Shown here in pieces: positions 48,852-59,900 of a stretch of 64,000 nucleotides of DNA. The position numbers were made by a program, and so were the translations under genes. How positions within the stretch are numbered: position 1 is the first letter of the stretch; every line of letters starts with the position of its first letter. The notes under the pieces are model-generated. The model was not told where the DNA came from. It was given only the letters and a program-made list of their open reading frames with translations, and did no database searches. Origin of the DNA: Ampullaceana balthica. Lineage: Eukaryota > Mollusca > Gastropoda > Lymnaeidae. The stretch is taken from positions 434,001 to 498,000 of the forward strand of contig CALYLW010000500.1 in NCBI GenBank assembly GCA_944989445.1, written 5' to 3'.

Positions 48852-49310
48852 ACTTCTTTATTCTAATACAGGTGAATCTCATTCTTTATTCTAATACAGG
48901 TGAATCTCATTCTTTATTCTAACTATCTATTCTATCAGGTGAATCTCATTCTTTATTCTAATACAGGTGAATCTCATTCTTTATTCTAATACAGGTGAAT
49001 CTCATTCTTTATTCTAATACAGGTGAATCTCATTCTTTATTCTAATACAGGTGAATCTCATTCTTTATTCTAATACAGGTGAATCTCATTCTTTATTCTA
49101 TCGGGATCCATCTTTATTCTAATACAGGTGAATCTCATTCTTTATTCTAATACAGGTGAATCTCATTCTTTATTCTAATACAGGTGAATCTCATTCTTTA
49201 TTCTAATACAGGTGAATCTCATTCTTTATTCTAATACAGGTGAATCTCATTCTTTATTCTAATACAGGTGAATCTCATTCTTTATTCTAATACAGGTGAA
49301 TCTCAACTCA
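48852..49310. repeat. 28-bp minisatellite
   Basis: About 16 copies of TCTTTATTCTAATACAGGTG + AATCTCAT, with two interrupted units (AACTATCTATTCTATCAG; ATCGGGATCCA). Confidence 0.95.
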
Positions 49311-50917
49311 AAATATTCATGTAGTCGCTCTGGGTACGGGAGGAGGAGGGGGGGGGAGAAGAGTCAAAATGTGATTCTTTTCCTCAATAGAAAACGGATC
49401 TTTTAAATTTCTTCATTCAACTAACTCGTATAAATATTTATAGTAACTGAAAAGAGTGTTCCACATCTTTCAAAATCCATACTATAACTTGATTACATAA
49501 ATCTCAGTTGTTTGTTGTGTGCTTGCTTTTTTCTCCCTCTCTTTCTTCCCATTGTTAATCTTTCGCCCGCCTCAAATATATTTTTATTTTTTATGTAATG
49601 CATCATATTTAAATTATTATATTGAGATCATTATTATTACTATTTTTATGTAATAATTTTACACATACGTATGTTAATGTACCGGACAGTATCTATGTGG
49701 GAATTACAATAGTACAATTATTTGTCTCGGTGTTCAGTTTCTACGGTACATTGTTTTTGCAACAGGGCCAAGAGAGGTTTATTATTCTTTTGGTTGGGTT
49801 CGGTTATCAGTATTATAAATAAAGTTTGGTCATGAATCAATCAAGTAGAATTTAACAAACGGATTTGAGGGGAGACGTTCCTATAACAATTTATTTTTTC
49901 TTTAAACATTGACATTTTTATATCCTAATGATGTGACAAAGATGAAAACTGTTTAACGGATAAAATTGGAAGCAATGTCAAAAATTACACTTACACTTGT
50001 AAGTAAACTATGGAATATGCATCTGCAACGTTCCAAACTCTTCAGAGGGATTTGGGCAAGTTGAATCATTTTAATTCTTTATTACTTTTCCTATAACATT
50101 AAATAGTTTCCAGGCTGATTCGGATTGTCTTTAATGTATAAATCAATGTTAGTCTTTTGTTTAAATATTTGGTATAGATGGGACTTGAAAACACATCATA
50201 ACTGTTAAAATATGGTGAAAAGATCACAATTTTGTGATTGAAACACACATTTCAAATGGCCTAAAGAAGCACTCACACTTTTAAAGCGTTTTATACGTTG
50301 GATTTTGAGAATTTTCTTTACTGTCTCTATTTCTTCATTGTGACCCATGGGTAAAAGTCACAAGCAAGGGTTTATTTATCGTATCTCTGAAAAAAGCTTC
50401 TTTAATAAAGATGACTATTGCGTCTTTTGCTCTGATGGTTATAGTTCCATCCTTTAATGAAGACGATGTTAATTTCAGAAGATGGTCAAGTGTGATGTGT
50501 CATTAAATTCTGGAGAAAGATTCCGAATGTAAGATATTCGAGAATAAATTCTTCAAACGTCCTAAAAAATGTCCATATTTACAACACAGTTGACTATGTC
50601 TCTAAATAAATATTGTACCAATGTTTCGTGTAGTATATACCGTACGCAACAATTAACATTTTTTATCGTTAAGGAGATTGCATGGTTATAAATAAATACA
50701 TGCGATGACTTATTTGATTTTTTCGATTTGGGGAAAAGGTGGGCTATTATTGAATATCTTGTTTCACAATCGACAAGCATCGGGCGACCCTACCAACAGC
50801 GAGATGTTTCCAAAATCATTCTGCATTACATTAACATTTATTGTCCTTATCGCCTTTTGTCAAAGTTAGAACACACCCAATTCTTTACGACGTTGTTTGT
50901 AGCTACTTTCTAATGTA
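49311..50917. other. intergenic, nothing recognised
   Basis: A G-rich run near 49340 and otherwise AT-rich sequence. Short frames (49622-49822, 50562-50780) show no family features. Confidence 0.5.
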
Positions 50918-51138
50918 CATGGGCATCGCTAGGAATTTTTCCAGGCAAAAAACCCACTTTTTTCTACTTGACAATGCCATACAGGTACAATTTTCAATTA
51001 AATTCAAGCTCAGTATAAAATAAGGGTCGAAAAAAGCTTTAGAAATTAATAAGACTTACAAATAAGTGCTGTAATTGCTAAAATACAACATATATTAATG
51101 CATTTAATAAATTAAAAACTTAAGTTCTCACGAGAAAA

Positions 51139-53130
51139 TTGAATTTTGCTGTGAAATATTATACGTGTACAAACTGCAGGATTACCAAGGATGGATATCA
51201 GAAATTTTTTTACGGGCTAAAAAAAAATCGAAAAGTAAACCAATCGCGGAATTCCGAAATGCCGTTATTAGAAGATTTTGGGGCGTCTGTAGCATCTGAC
51301 TTATCATTGGCATTGAGAACAACAGTACACGTTCAACAGCCAGATACAACTGAAGCAACTGTTCCTAATTTGATTGTCGCTGACACTTATTCATTTCCTA
51401 AATTGGATATTGGAAGGTATGTCTGGACATACGACCTTTCAAATAAGTCGAAATTGCAGCTGATTCGTGATTGTTGGACCCTTGATAAAAATTATGATTT
51501 TAGAGCTTGCAGTTAGGGATACAGAGTTTTTAGTTTTTAGATATGCATGGTTATCAGACTATTCACCGTGGCTTTTATACTCGCAAATGTTAATAGGTGC
51601 CTTTTGCAAATATTGCATGTTGTTTCTGCAAAAAGTAATTGTATGAGTTCAGTGGGTATTTGTCATCAAACCATGTACAAAATACAAAGATTTCAACGAA
51701 GATGCACGTAGCAACCTGCAAAGCACATTATGGCACAAAGGCTCTCATGAAGATGCAAGCAATTTTATTTGCTTTTAATGGAAGCCAAAGCAGTTTCTAT
51801 AGATGAGCAGTTGGACTCATCATTTAGAAGACAAATTCAAGAAGATCGCAACAAACTGGGTCCCATCTTTTCTACAATCCTATTTTTCTGCATGCATGTT
51901 TTATCACTTCGTGGAACAGAATCAAATTCTGGTAATTTGTATGAACTGTTAGAGTTTCTTGTTGAATCTGGAGATGAAGTTCTTGGTAATCGTTTGTAAA
52001 TTGGTTCTTGTAGTGCTGAGTATGGTTCATCGACAAAACGCCCCGGACAAAACGGCCCCGACAATTGGGCTCCAACATAAAGGCCCCGACAAAACGGTCC
52101 TGGACTAATAGATGGACTAATAGTAAAATTTACAATCAAATATATTCGTATTTTTACTCACCTATTCAGTGTCAGGTTTAGCTAACAATAAACAATAATA
52201 ATAAAACCACAAACGTGAATTTAATAGCCTTTACGCGAAATGGTACCAATAACTGTTGTTTGTTGACAAGAAACAATATAATAACATCACAAGAAATAAT
52301 TTTACAATTTTACCACTTTATTAAGGGTGAAAAATTTGACGAAAGCTTAAAATGCAAAAAAAAATTAATGTTTTTGTTAAAAAATGTTAAAAATTTGTCT
52401 TGGGCCGTTTTGACCGGGCCGTTATGTCGGGGCCATTTTGTCTGGGGTCGTTTGACGGGTAACCACGGAGTGTATCTCGGCAACTACGCAAAACACTAAA
52501 ATCGAAATTTGTGGGTCTCTCTTGCGTGAAGACATTGTTCGTGAAGCAAATAATTCAGTTGCATTTTCTATACTTGCCGACGAGACAAATGACATTTCGG
52601 GAGGCATTGAGCAGATGTCACTTGGTGTTAGATTTGTCAAATTAAGAACAAAATGGGAAAATGATGGTCACAGAAGAATTCCTGGGATATATTACAATTG
52701 TCAATAGAACAGCTGAAGGTTTAGCCAATACCATCATTACTAATTCATTAGAATTTTGATTAAATATGAAAATGATTGTTGGTCAAGGATATTACGAATG
52801 TTCTACAATGGCAGGTAAAGAAGGAGGAGTCCAAGCAATAATTCGAAAAAAATACCCAAAGCAGCATTTTTACATTGCAGTTCACATAAACTAAATCTTG
52901 TTGTGAACGATTTAAATAATGTGAATGTTGTACGAAACACAATAGGAACAATTAAGTCAATTATAGTGTTTTTCCGAGAAAGTAATCAGCAAAGAAAACT
53001 TATTCTAAATGTTCCTTTGCTATGTGAAACTACAAGATGGTCACATAAATATAAAAGCTTGCGGATTTTTGCTGAAAATGTTACAGAAATTGTGAAACGA
53101 CTGGAATATTTAGAACAATCAGTAATGTAA
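51139..53130 (+). pseudogene. hAT transposase remnant (TTF zinc finger and central domain)
   Basis: The frame 51139-51516 carries the N-terminal TTF-type region; 51769-51999 ends VESGDEVLGNRL; after a MITE insertion the frame continues in ATTQNTKIEICGSLLREDI and then SILADETNDIS (52522-52707) and 52903-53130. The order matches zinc-finger-MYM/DUF4371-type hAT transposases of animals. Cut by a stop after 51516, the MITE, and a frameshift near 52690. It also lacks the C-terminal ERxFS-type region. Confidence 0.8.
52023..52465. mobile_element. 443-bp MITE inside the hAT
   Basis: Left end TGGTTCATCGACAAAACGCC; right end in reverse TGGTTACCCGTCAAACGACC; the match goes on for about 37 bp (GACAAAACGGCCCC / GACAAAATGGCCCC). 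The left arm repeats GGCCCCGACAAAACG internally. The transposase reading is broken exactly here. Superfamily not assigned; target duplication unclear. Confidence 0.8.
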
Positions 53131-53744
53131 TCAGTTATACTTGCAGATATAATTCTTTTTTATGTTTGATAAATGTAAACTGTCTTCCATGTAATAAACT
53201 TTCAGGAAATTTAGTTCAGTTTTATTGTAACAACTTTATGACGTTTTTATGAATTTTTTTTCTCAAATGTAGGGGGGGGGGCAAATGCCCCCCTTGCCCC
53301 CCCTTCCTACGCCCATGATAATGTATTACCTTTTTAAAAAATATAGTCATAGATCTCAGTGATTGCCCCTTGTTTACAGGAACCCAGCACTCAATCTTTT
53401 AAAATAAATGTTAACAAAATTGTCAAGAAATTAGTGTTACAGTTTGTTGTTGGTTGTCCTGGGAAGCACATCTAATTTTTTAAATTTTCATCCGTCTCTT
53501 TGCATTTTAAACCTTATAAACTTAACATTATTTGTGTATGGTGTGTGCTTCCGTAGACATACGACAGACAACGGACCAATGTAGCATCCATTCTCTTCCA
53601 CCAATAACCAATATTGCATCCATTCTCTTCCACCGATAGCCAATACTGAACCCCACTCTGTGAACATTAAGTAGACTTTATCAAAATAAGATTGAACTGT
53701 CAACCAGTAACTTTAAACTCTGTGAGCGTTGAATCCCATTAAAA

Positions 53745-54095
53745 CTGGCCCCAGGTGTGTAGGGTTGTCATCTTTTCTACTGGCCCCAGGTGTGTAGGGT
53801 TGTCATATTTTCTACTTGCCCCAGGTGTGTAGGGTTGTCATCTTTTCTACTGGCCCCAGGTGTGTAGGGTTGTAATCTTTTCTACTGGCCCCAGGTGTGT
53901 AGGGTTGTCATCTTCTCTACTGGCCCCAGGTGTGTAGGGTTGTCATCTTTTCTACTGGCCCCAGGTGTGTAGGGTTGTCATCTTTTCTACTGGCCCCAGG
54001 TGTGTAGGGTTGTCATCTTTTCTACTGGCCCCAGGTGTGTAGGGCTGTCATCTTTTCTACTGGCCCCAGGTGTGTAGGGTGGCAATCTTTTCTAC
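53745..54095. repeat. 35-bp minisatellite
   Basis: Ten copies of CTGGCCCCAGGTGTGTAGGG + TTGTCATCTTTTCTA with few substitutions. Confidence 0.96.
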
Positions 54096-54199
54096 TTATC
54101 ATTGGTGGAAACTGAGGTCGAATTGTTAGTAAAAAAATATTTTTATCGAGTTTTCATATTGTCAGGTATAACAGAATTTGTCACCTTGATGCGTACTGT

Positions 54200-55678
54200 T
54201 ACTCAGATTGTGATACATTTTACCGGTGCTGGTATTCAGATTGTGATACATTTTACTGGTACTCAGATTGTGATACATTTTACTGGTACTGGTACTCAGA
54301 TTGTGATACATTTTACTGGTACTGGTACTCAGATTGTGATACATTTTACTGGTACTCAGATTGTGATACATTTTACTGGTACTGGTACTCAGATTGTGAT
54401 ACATTTTACTGGTACTCAGATTGTGATACATTTTACTGGTACTGGTACTCAGATTGTGATACATTTTACTGGTACTCAGATTGTGATACATTTTACTGGT
54501 ACTCAGATTGTGATACATTTTACTGGTACTCAGATTGTGATAAATTTTACTGGTACTCAGATTGTGATACATTTTACTGGTACTGGTACTCAGATTGTGA
54601 TACATTTTACTGGTACTGGTACTCAGATTGTGATACATTTTACTGGTACTCAGATCGTGATACATTTTACTGGTACTGGTACTCAGATTGTGATACATTT
54701 TACTGGTACTCAGATTGTGATCAATTTTACTGGTACTGGTACACAGATTGTGATACATTTTACTGGTACTGGTACTCAGATTGTGATACATTTTACTGGT
54801 ACTCAGATTGTGATACATTTTACTGGAACTGGTACTCAGATTGTGATACATGTTCATGGTACTCAGATTGTGATACATTTTACTGGTACTGGTACTCAGA
54901 TTGTGATACATTTTACTGGTACTCAGATTGTGATACATTTTACTAGTACATGTACTCAGATTATGATACATTTTACTGGTACTCAGATTGTGATACATTT
55001 TACTGGTACTGGTACTCAGATTGTGATACATTTTACTGGTACTCAGATTGTGATACATTTTACTGGTACTGGTACTCAGATTGTGATACATTTTACTGGT
55101 ACTCAGATTGTGATACATTTTACTGGTACTGGTACTCAGATTGTGATACATTTTACTGGTACTCAGATTGTGATCAATTTTACTGGTACTGGTACACAGA
55201 TTGTGATACATTTTACTGGTACTGGTACTCAGATTGTGATACATTTTACTGGTACTCAGATTGTGATCAATTTTACTGGTACTGGTACTCAGATTGTGAT
55301 ACATGTTCATGGTACTCAGATTGTGATACATTTTACTGGTACTGGTACTCAGATTGTGATACATTTTACTGGTACTCAGATTGTGATACATTTTACTAGT
55401 ACATGTACTCAGATTATGATACATTTTACTGGTACTCAGATTGTGATACATTTTACTGGTACTGGTACTCAGATTGTGATACATTTTACTGGTACTCAGA
55501 TTGTTATACATTTTACTGGTACTCAGATTGTGATACATTTTACTGGTACTCAGATTGTGATAAATTTTACTGGTACTCAGATTGTGATACATTTTACTGG
55601 TACTCAGATTGTGATACATTTTACTGGTACTCAGATTGTGATACATTTTACTGGTACTCAGATTGTGATACATTTTAA
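54200..55678. repeat. 27/33-bp minisatellite with higher-order duplication
   Basis: A mixture of units GGTACTCAGATTGTGATACA + TTTTACT, some lengthened by GGTACT to 33 bp. Rare variants recur as a set: CATGTTCATGG and TACTAGTACATGTACTCAGATTATG appear near 54850-54965 and again near 55305-55420, 453 bp apart, so a large block was duplicated. All unit lengths are multiples of three, so frames of up to 547 residues stay open on both strands without being genes. Confidence 0.95.
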
Positions 55679-55745
55679 TTATTTCCTACAAGTATGGACG
55701 GGGTGTTTGGGTGAGGGAACTGTCCGGGTTTGTAGTCGCCCTTAA

Positions 55746-56040
55746 CAAGAAAGGATTCAATGTGTCGCAGCAAATTTAAGTCATTTACACAGCTAAGAAT
55801 TGCATTTTAATAAATTATATCTTAAAAGAAATTATTCCAGTTCATCAAAAATCATTATTTTGATTATTTTAAAGTGTGTGGTGGGGGGGGGTTATTGGGA
55901 CATGACAGGGTTTTAATAACATAACAAGCGGATGAGATCAGTAGAAATCCTTTAAGTACAAGACATTTAATCAAATCACAAATCAAAGCTTGAAACAGGG
56001 GCTTAGCTTCACTGTCCAACTACAATGTCTGTCTTCATCT
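55746..56040. other. spacer before gene 4, nothing recognised
   Basis: AT-rich with a G run near 55880. No transposon ends or exons seen. Confidence 0.4.
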
Positions 56041-56064
56041 TACATTCTTCTTTACTTTAGAATG
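56041..56064 (+). other. candidate ATG-ending first exon of gene 4
   Basis: TTAGAATG followed by donor GTAAGC places an ATG (56062-56064) at an exon end, as in genes 2 and 3, and would join in frame to 56998. Apart from that, it has no clear similarity to those first exons, so this is a weak candidate chosen by position and by the ATG|GTAAGC signature. An extra ATG upstream would need explaining. The left limit is nominal. Confidence 0.25.
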
Positions 56065-56478
56065 GTAAGCAATTACGCATGTGTTTTCCAGAATGGTAGG
56101 GAAAAACGCATGTGTTTCCCTGAATGTTATCAAACACGTATGTCTTTCCGGTTTCGTAAATGATGCTATAGGGTCTGTTTACTTACTATATGCCACGAAT
56201 AGGCTTTGATCGTTTAAAGAAATTATTTTTCGCATGGGAACTAACTTAGAAATTCTTTAAGTCAATAGATTGCTCTCTAAAAGTCCTGGCTGTGGCTAAT
56301 ACCCTGGCTATATGTTTGCCAGTGTCACGCTACATTGTCTGAGCATAGTACCTTGCCGCCACACAGTGCTCCCCTGCTACGTCTGGCTCATTGCACAAAG
56401 TGCACAGGCACCATTACTGTTTCAGGGGCTAGGCTGCGAAGCCGAGAGTTAAAGTCCCTGATGTGATCTAGCCATTTA

Positions 56479-56575
56479 AATTTAAGTTGTGCCATCATCG
56501 TTGTGCCATCATTGTTGTGCCATCATTGTTGTGCCATCATTGTTGTGCCATCATTGTTTTGCCATCTTTTGCTTC
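56479..56575. repeat. 17-bp tandem repeat
   Basis: Five to six copies of TTGTGCCATCATTG with small variation, upstream of gene 4. The preceding 56300-56460 is GC-richer than its surroundings and may be a decayed transposon, but I cannot name it. Confidence 0.8.
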
Positions 56576-56997
56576 ACATATCTCAATTTGATGGGCGCCT
56601 CGTCTGAAATTCCATTTTAAAAAAAAATAATCGTGCTGTTTACATAATTATCTTCTTCCGGAATGAAAACATCTGATATTATGATATAATTATCTTAACT
56701 TCTGTTTTAATCATTGAATATATCAGAGTAATTATCTTTAGTAGTTCACACCGCTTTAAGTGACACTATGTATAAGTTATCATAATTTCTCACTTTTTAA
56801 ATTAGATAAGATTTGTAAGGAAAAATACTCCACTGTAACATTACGTACATTTACAAGCACGCGAGAAAGATAGAAAACTATAAGACACGTGAAACTGTTA
56901 CAGACAAAGCAACTCCTTTTTGGAAAAAATATGACATTCATTCAATCTTACCCATAAGTTATTTAATTTATTTATGATTTTTTTTATCGTTGGACAG

Positions 56998-59900
56998 CTT
57001 TTTACAGGTCTGGCTTTCCTAACTCTTTTGTTGTCTGCTAGTGGCGATTTTCATCCCGGTGAGTATTATTTCATATAAGGGAAATCACAGTGACATTGCA
57101 CGACAGACACATCCAGTTTCAGCAGATCAACTAGAACATACTTAAGTGTTTCATTTTTTATTGTTTTCTTGCTTTTCATTGGTCTGATTATGATGCGTTC
57201 TTTTTCGAATTTGAATCAAATCTTAAATATTTTATGTTATTCTATAAATTGTGGTCGGTGTAAAGATAAAATATTTTATAAGCACAAATGTTTGATGTGT
57301 GACCACAGCTTTAAGGAAAATTTTTATCCGTGAAACAGGCAGCTGCAATATTTCCTAATAATTTTCTTAGTGAGACATTCAAAATCTGTTTGGTTCTGCG
57401 TGTTTTAAGACTTTTTTCTACTCATTGGGTCACGTGTTTGTTTTACCCTTTTGGTCTCGTGCTGTCAAACGCTAATTATTTAAGTTAACAAGCGCGACCT
57501 TCTGGGTGGATTCCGAGCTCCTCGTGGAGACTTTCAGATGTGGTATCCCTGATGTGGAAATACGATGAGGGAATCGCAAAATATAAGCATAATAATTGTC
57601 AGTTCTAATTGAAGCATGTTGAGATTAAATGGTAGAGTTTTTTTTTCAGTTCTAGAAGCTACATACAGAGGACATGCATTCATTAAAATTTACTTTTAAG
57701 TTATACACCTAGAATTTTGTGCGCATGTGTGTATGTGTCTCTCTGTGTGTGTACGTGTGTATGTGTGTCTGTCTGTCTTGTTTACAGATTAATTTTAAAT
57801 GACATATAAAAACGTACTAGATGAAAATATATTTTAATTTATATATATAACAGCTCTTTTCCATGGAAAAATTTACAGAACAAATTTTCAAAATTCATTT
57901 GGCAAATAAATAATTGCTGAAAAACATACGTTTTTTAAACATATACTTAATTTACAATACAAAAAATAATTTTGCATCCCAGAATGCAATACTAACTGTC
58001 AGCAAATACATTTTTAACGAATGTCTACTATTTCAGTGAGTTTAAACGTTTCTCTTCTTTAAACGGAATTATATTTTAACAAGGTTCATCATAGTCTTTG
58101 TTAAAATTATAAAAATATAATAATTAATTATTCATTGTATTAAAAGGACAGTCCGTGAATAATGTTAATGTAGACCTTTGAACTGACCCCCCCCCCAACA
58201 ACGTATTGCTCTGTCAACCCCCACACACACACACAAACTGTACTGATATTGATCCCTGGGCTCTCAATAAACAGAAGAAGATAAGCCGTAAAAAAATATA
58301 ATGACTACACTTTAATGGCTCGTTCTTTAAGATAACTTAAGAGCTTGGTTATGTATGTATGTATATATTAGGACTGCGGAAATTAACGATTAATCAATCG
58401 ATTAATCAATTAAAGTTTTAATTGATTAATTTAATTTGATAGATTAAAATTTAATAAAATATATCCAATATATTTTCTTCAATTAATTACTATTTTTTTT
58501 TACATTACATACTTTCCCTCGTATACTTATGATTTATTTAGACGTGCATACGTAAACAAAAAGGTGTTTCTTCCTTATTTCTTGCTAGCAGAACGAATTT
58601 GCTGTGTTCCGTCACAAAACTTGGGAGCCATGGAATTACCGCGACGTAACCGATTTCACGTAAATAATGAATCGCGGCTTAACGGGATCTATAAATGCGT
58701 TATACAAATATATTTAATCAAAATTAATCGATTAATCGATCAAGTTTTTTCCCGATCAATCGAACACAACTTTGTGATCAGTACCAGCCCTAATATAAAT
58801 ATATATATATACTAGAAAAATACCCGCACTTTGTAGCGGGAGTGTGCTGACCCTTTATCCAAGTATTAGTTGCTGGTTATTACAATTTTTATTTGCCAAG
58901 TTAAATTTCAGATTCATCTATTTAGTTAAAATCTTATGAGAAACAGAGATATGCCATTTTACCGCGTGAGTTGTTTTCACTTAATGCAGTGCCTTTTAAC
59001 ATAACCTTACTATTTAAAAGATATGATTTATTAAATAATGATTCTTGCCGACCATAATAACTAAATTTACAATTTCATTCCCACTTGTACAAAATTAACA
59101 TAACTTATAGGTTTTCCGAAAGAGCTCTACCACCCTCGTCACTCAAAAATTTAATATATAATTACGAAACTGCATCGTATCACAATTGTAAGTTATATAA
59201 TATTTGTAACCACGTCTATGAGATAAAGAACATGTGGCACTATCCCTTTAAAAGGCAAAAGCTAAGTGACTCATAGCGCAAATAAACAAAATTATAAATG
59301 TACTTTCTAAAATACTTTTTTTTTAAAAAAACCGGTCGTATTAAAATGATATCAAAAAAATGTGCACACCATATTTAGACAATATAGAAAGCTGGCCGCA
59401 TAAAATAAAGTCTTGTTATAAAGTAAATGTACTGGACCAAAATAACTCCTCCTTTTGACGTATTCATAATTGTTGTAACAGGGAAATAATATTTAACATT
59501 TTTTATGTCTCTATATTTTACGATTTATATTTACGGTTTATAAGCAATGTGTATAATTTCAAAAAGGAATCTTTTTTTTTGTTCCCTATTTCGGATAAGG
59601 CATCATATTTTGTAAATTATATTCAATGCACACACACACACACCAGATTTTATATCTGAAAAATAAAATAAAAATGAAAAAAAAAGATTCAACCGTCTGT
59701 TAATAAGTGCATCTTAAAAATGATTAAAAGGCAATTTTAGAAATGGCCTATGCTATTCTGAATACAAAGGAATGAACATAAAAACATATTCAATTCGCAA
59801 TTCATATTAATTAAGCGTTTTCAGGATCACTTCATTAAATTTAGTCAAGTTTTGTTAATACGTTCGGTAGCGAAAGTTTATAATGTATAGTGTATATAAA

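Larger units (their letters stand above)
50918..53317 (+). mobile_element. hAT transposon with 8-bp target duplication
   Basis: Flanked by CTAATGTA (50910-50917) and ATAATGTA (53318-53325). Left end CATGGGCATCGCTAGGAA; right end in reverse CATGGGCGTAGGAAGG, followed by subterminal G/C-rich runs. The coding remnant reads rightward: a TTF-type zinc-finger region at 51139-51516 (DIGRYVWTYDLSNKSKLQLI), then 51540-52020, and from about 52470 to 53130 the central region (SILADETNDISGGIEQMSLG, MAGKEGGVQAIIRK, LCETTRWSHKYKSL). The C-terminal dimerisation region is missing. Stops and frame changes make it inactive. Confidence 0.88.

Noticed and set aside
54102..55745. 547-residue open frame (TQIVIHFTG repeats)
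   Set aside because: It is the 27/33-bp minisatellite read through; all frames on both strands are open because the units are multiples of three, and there is no signal peptide, domain or exon evidence.
58564..58815. 83-residue open frame in gene 4 intron
   Set aside because: It starts with GTG, lies within a MITE and ends in an AT repeat.
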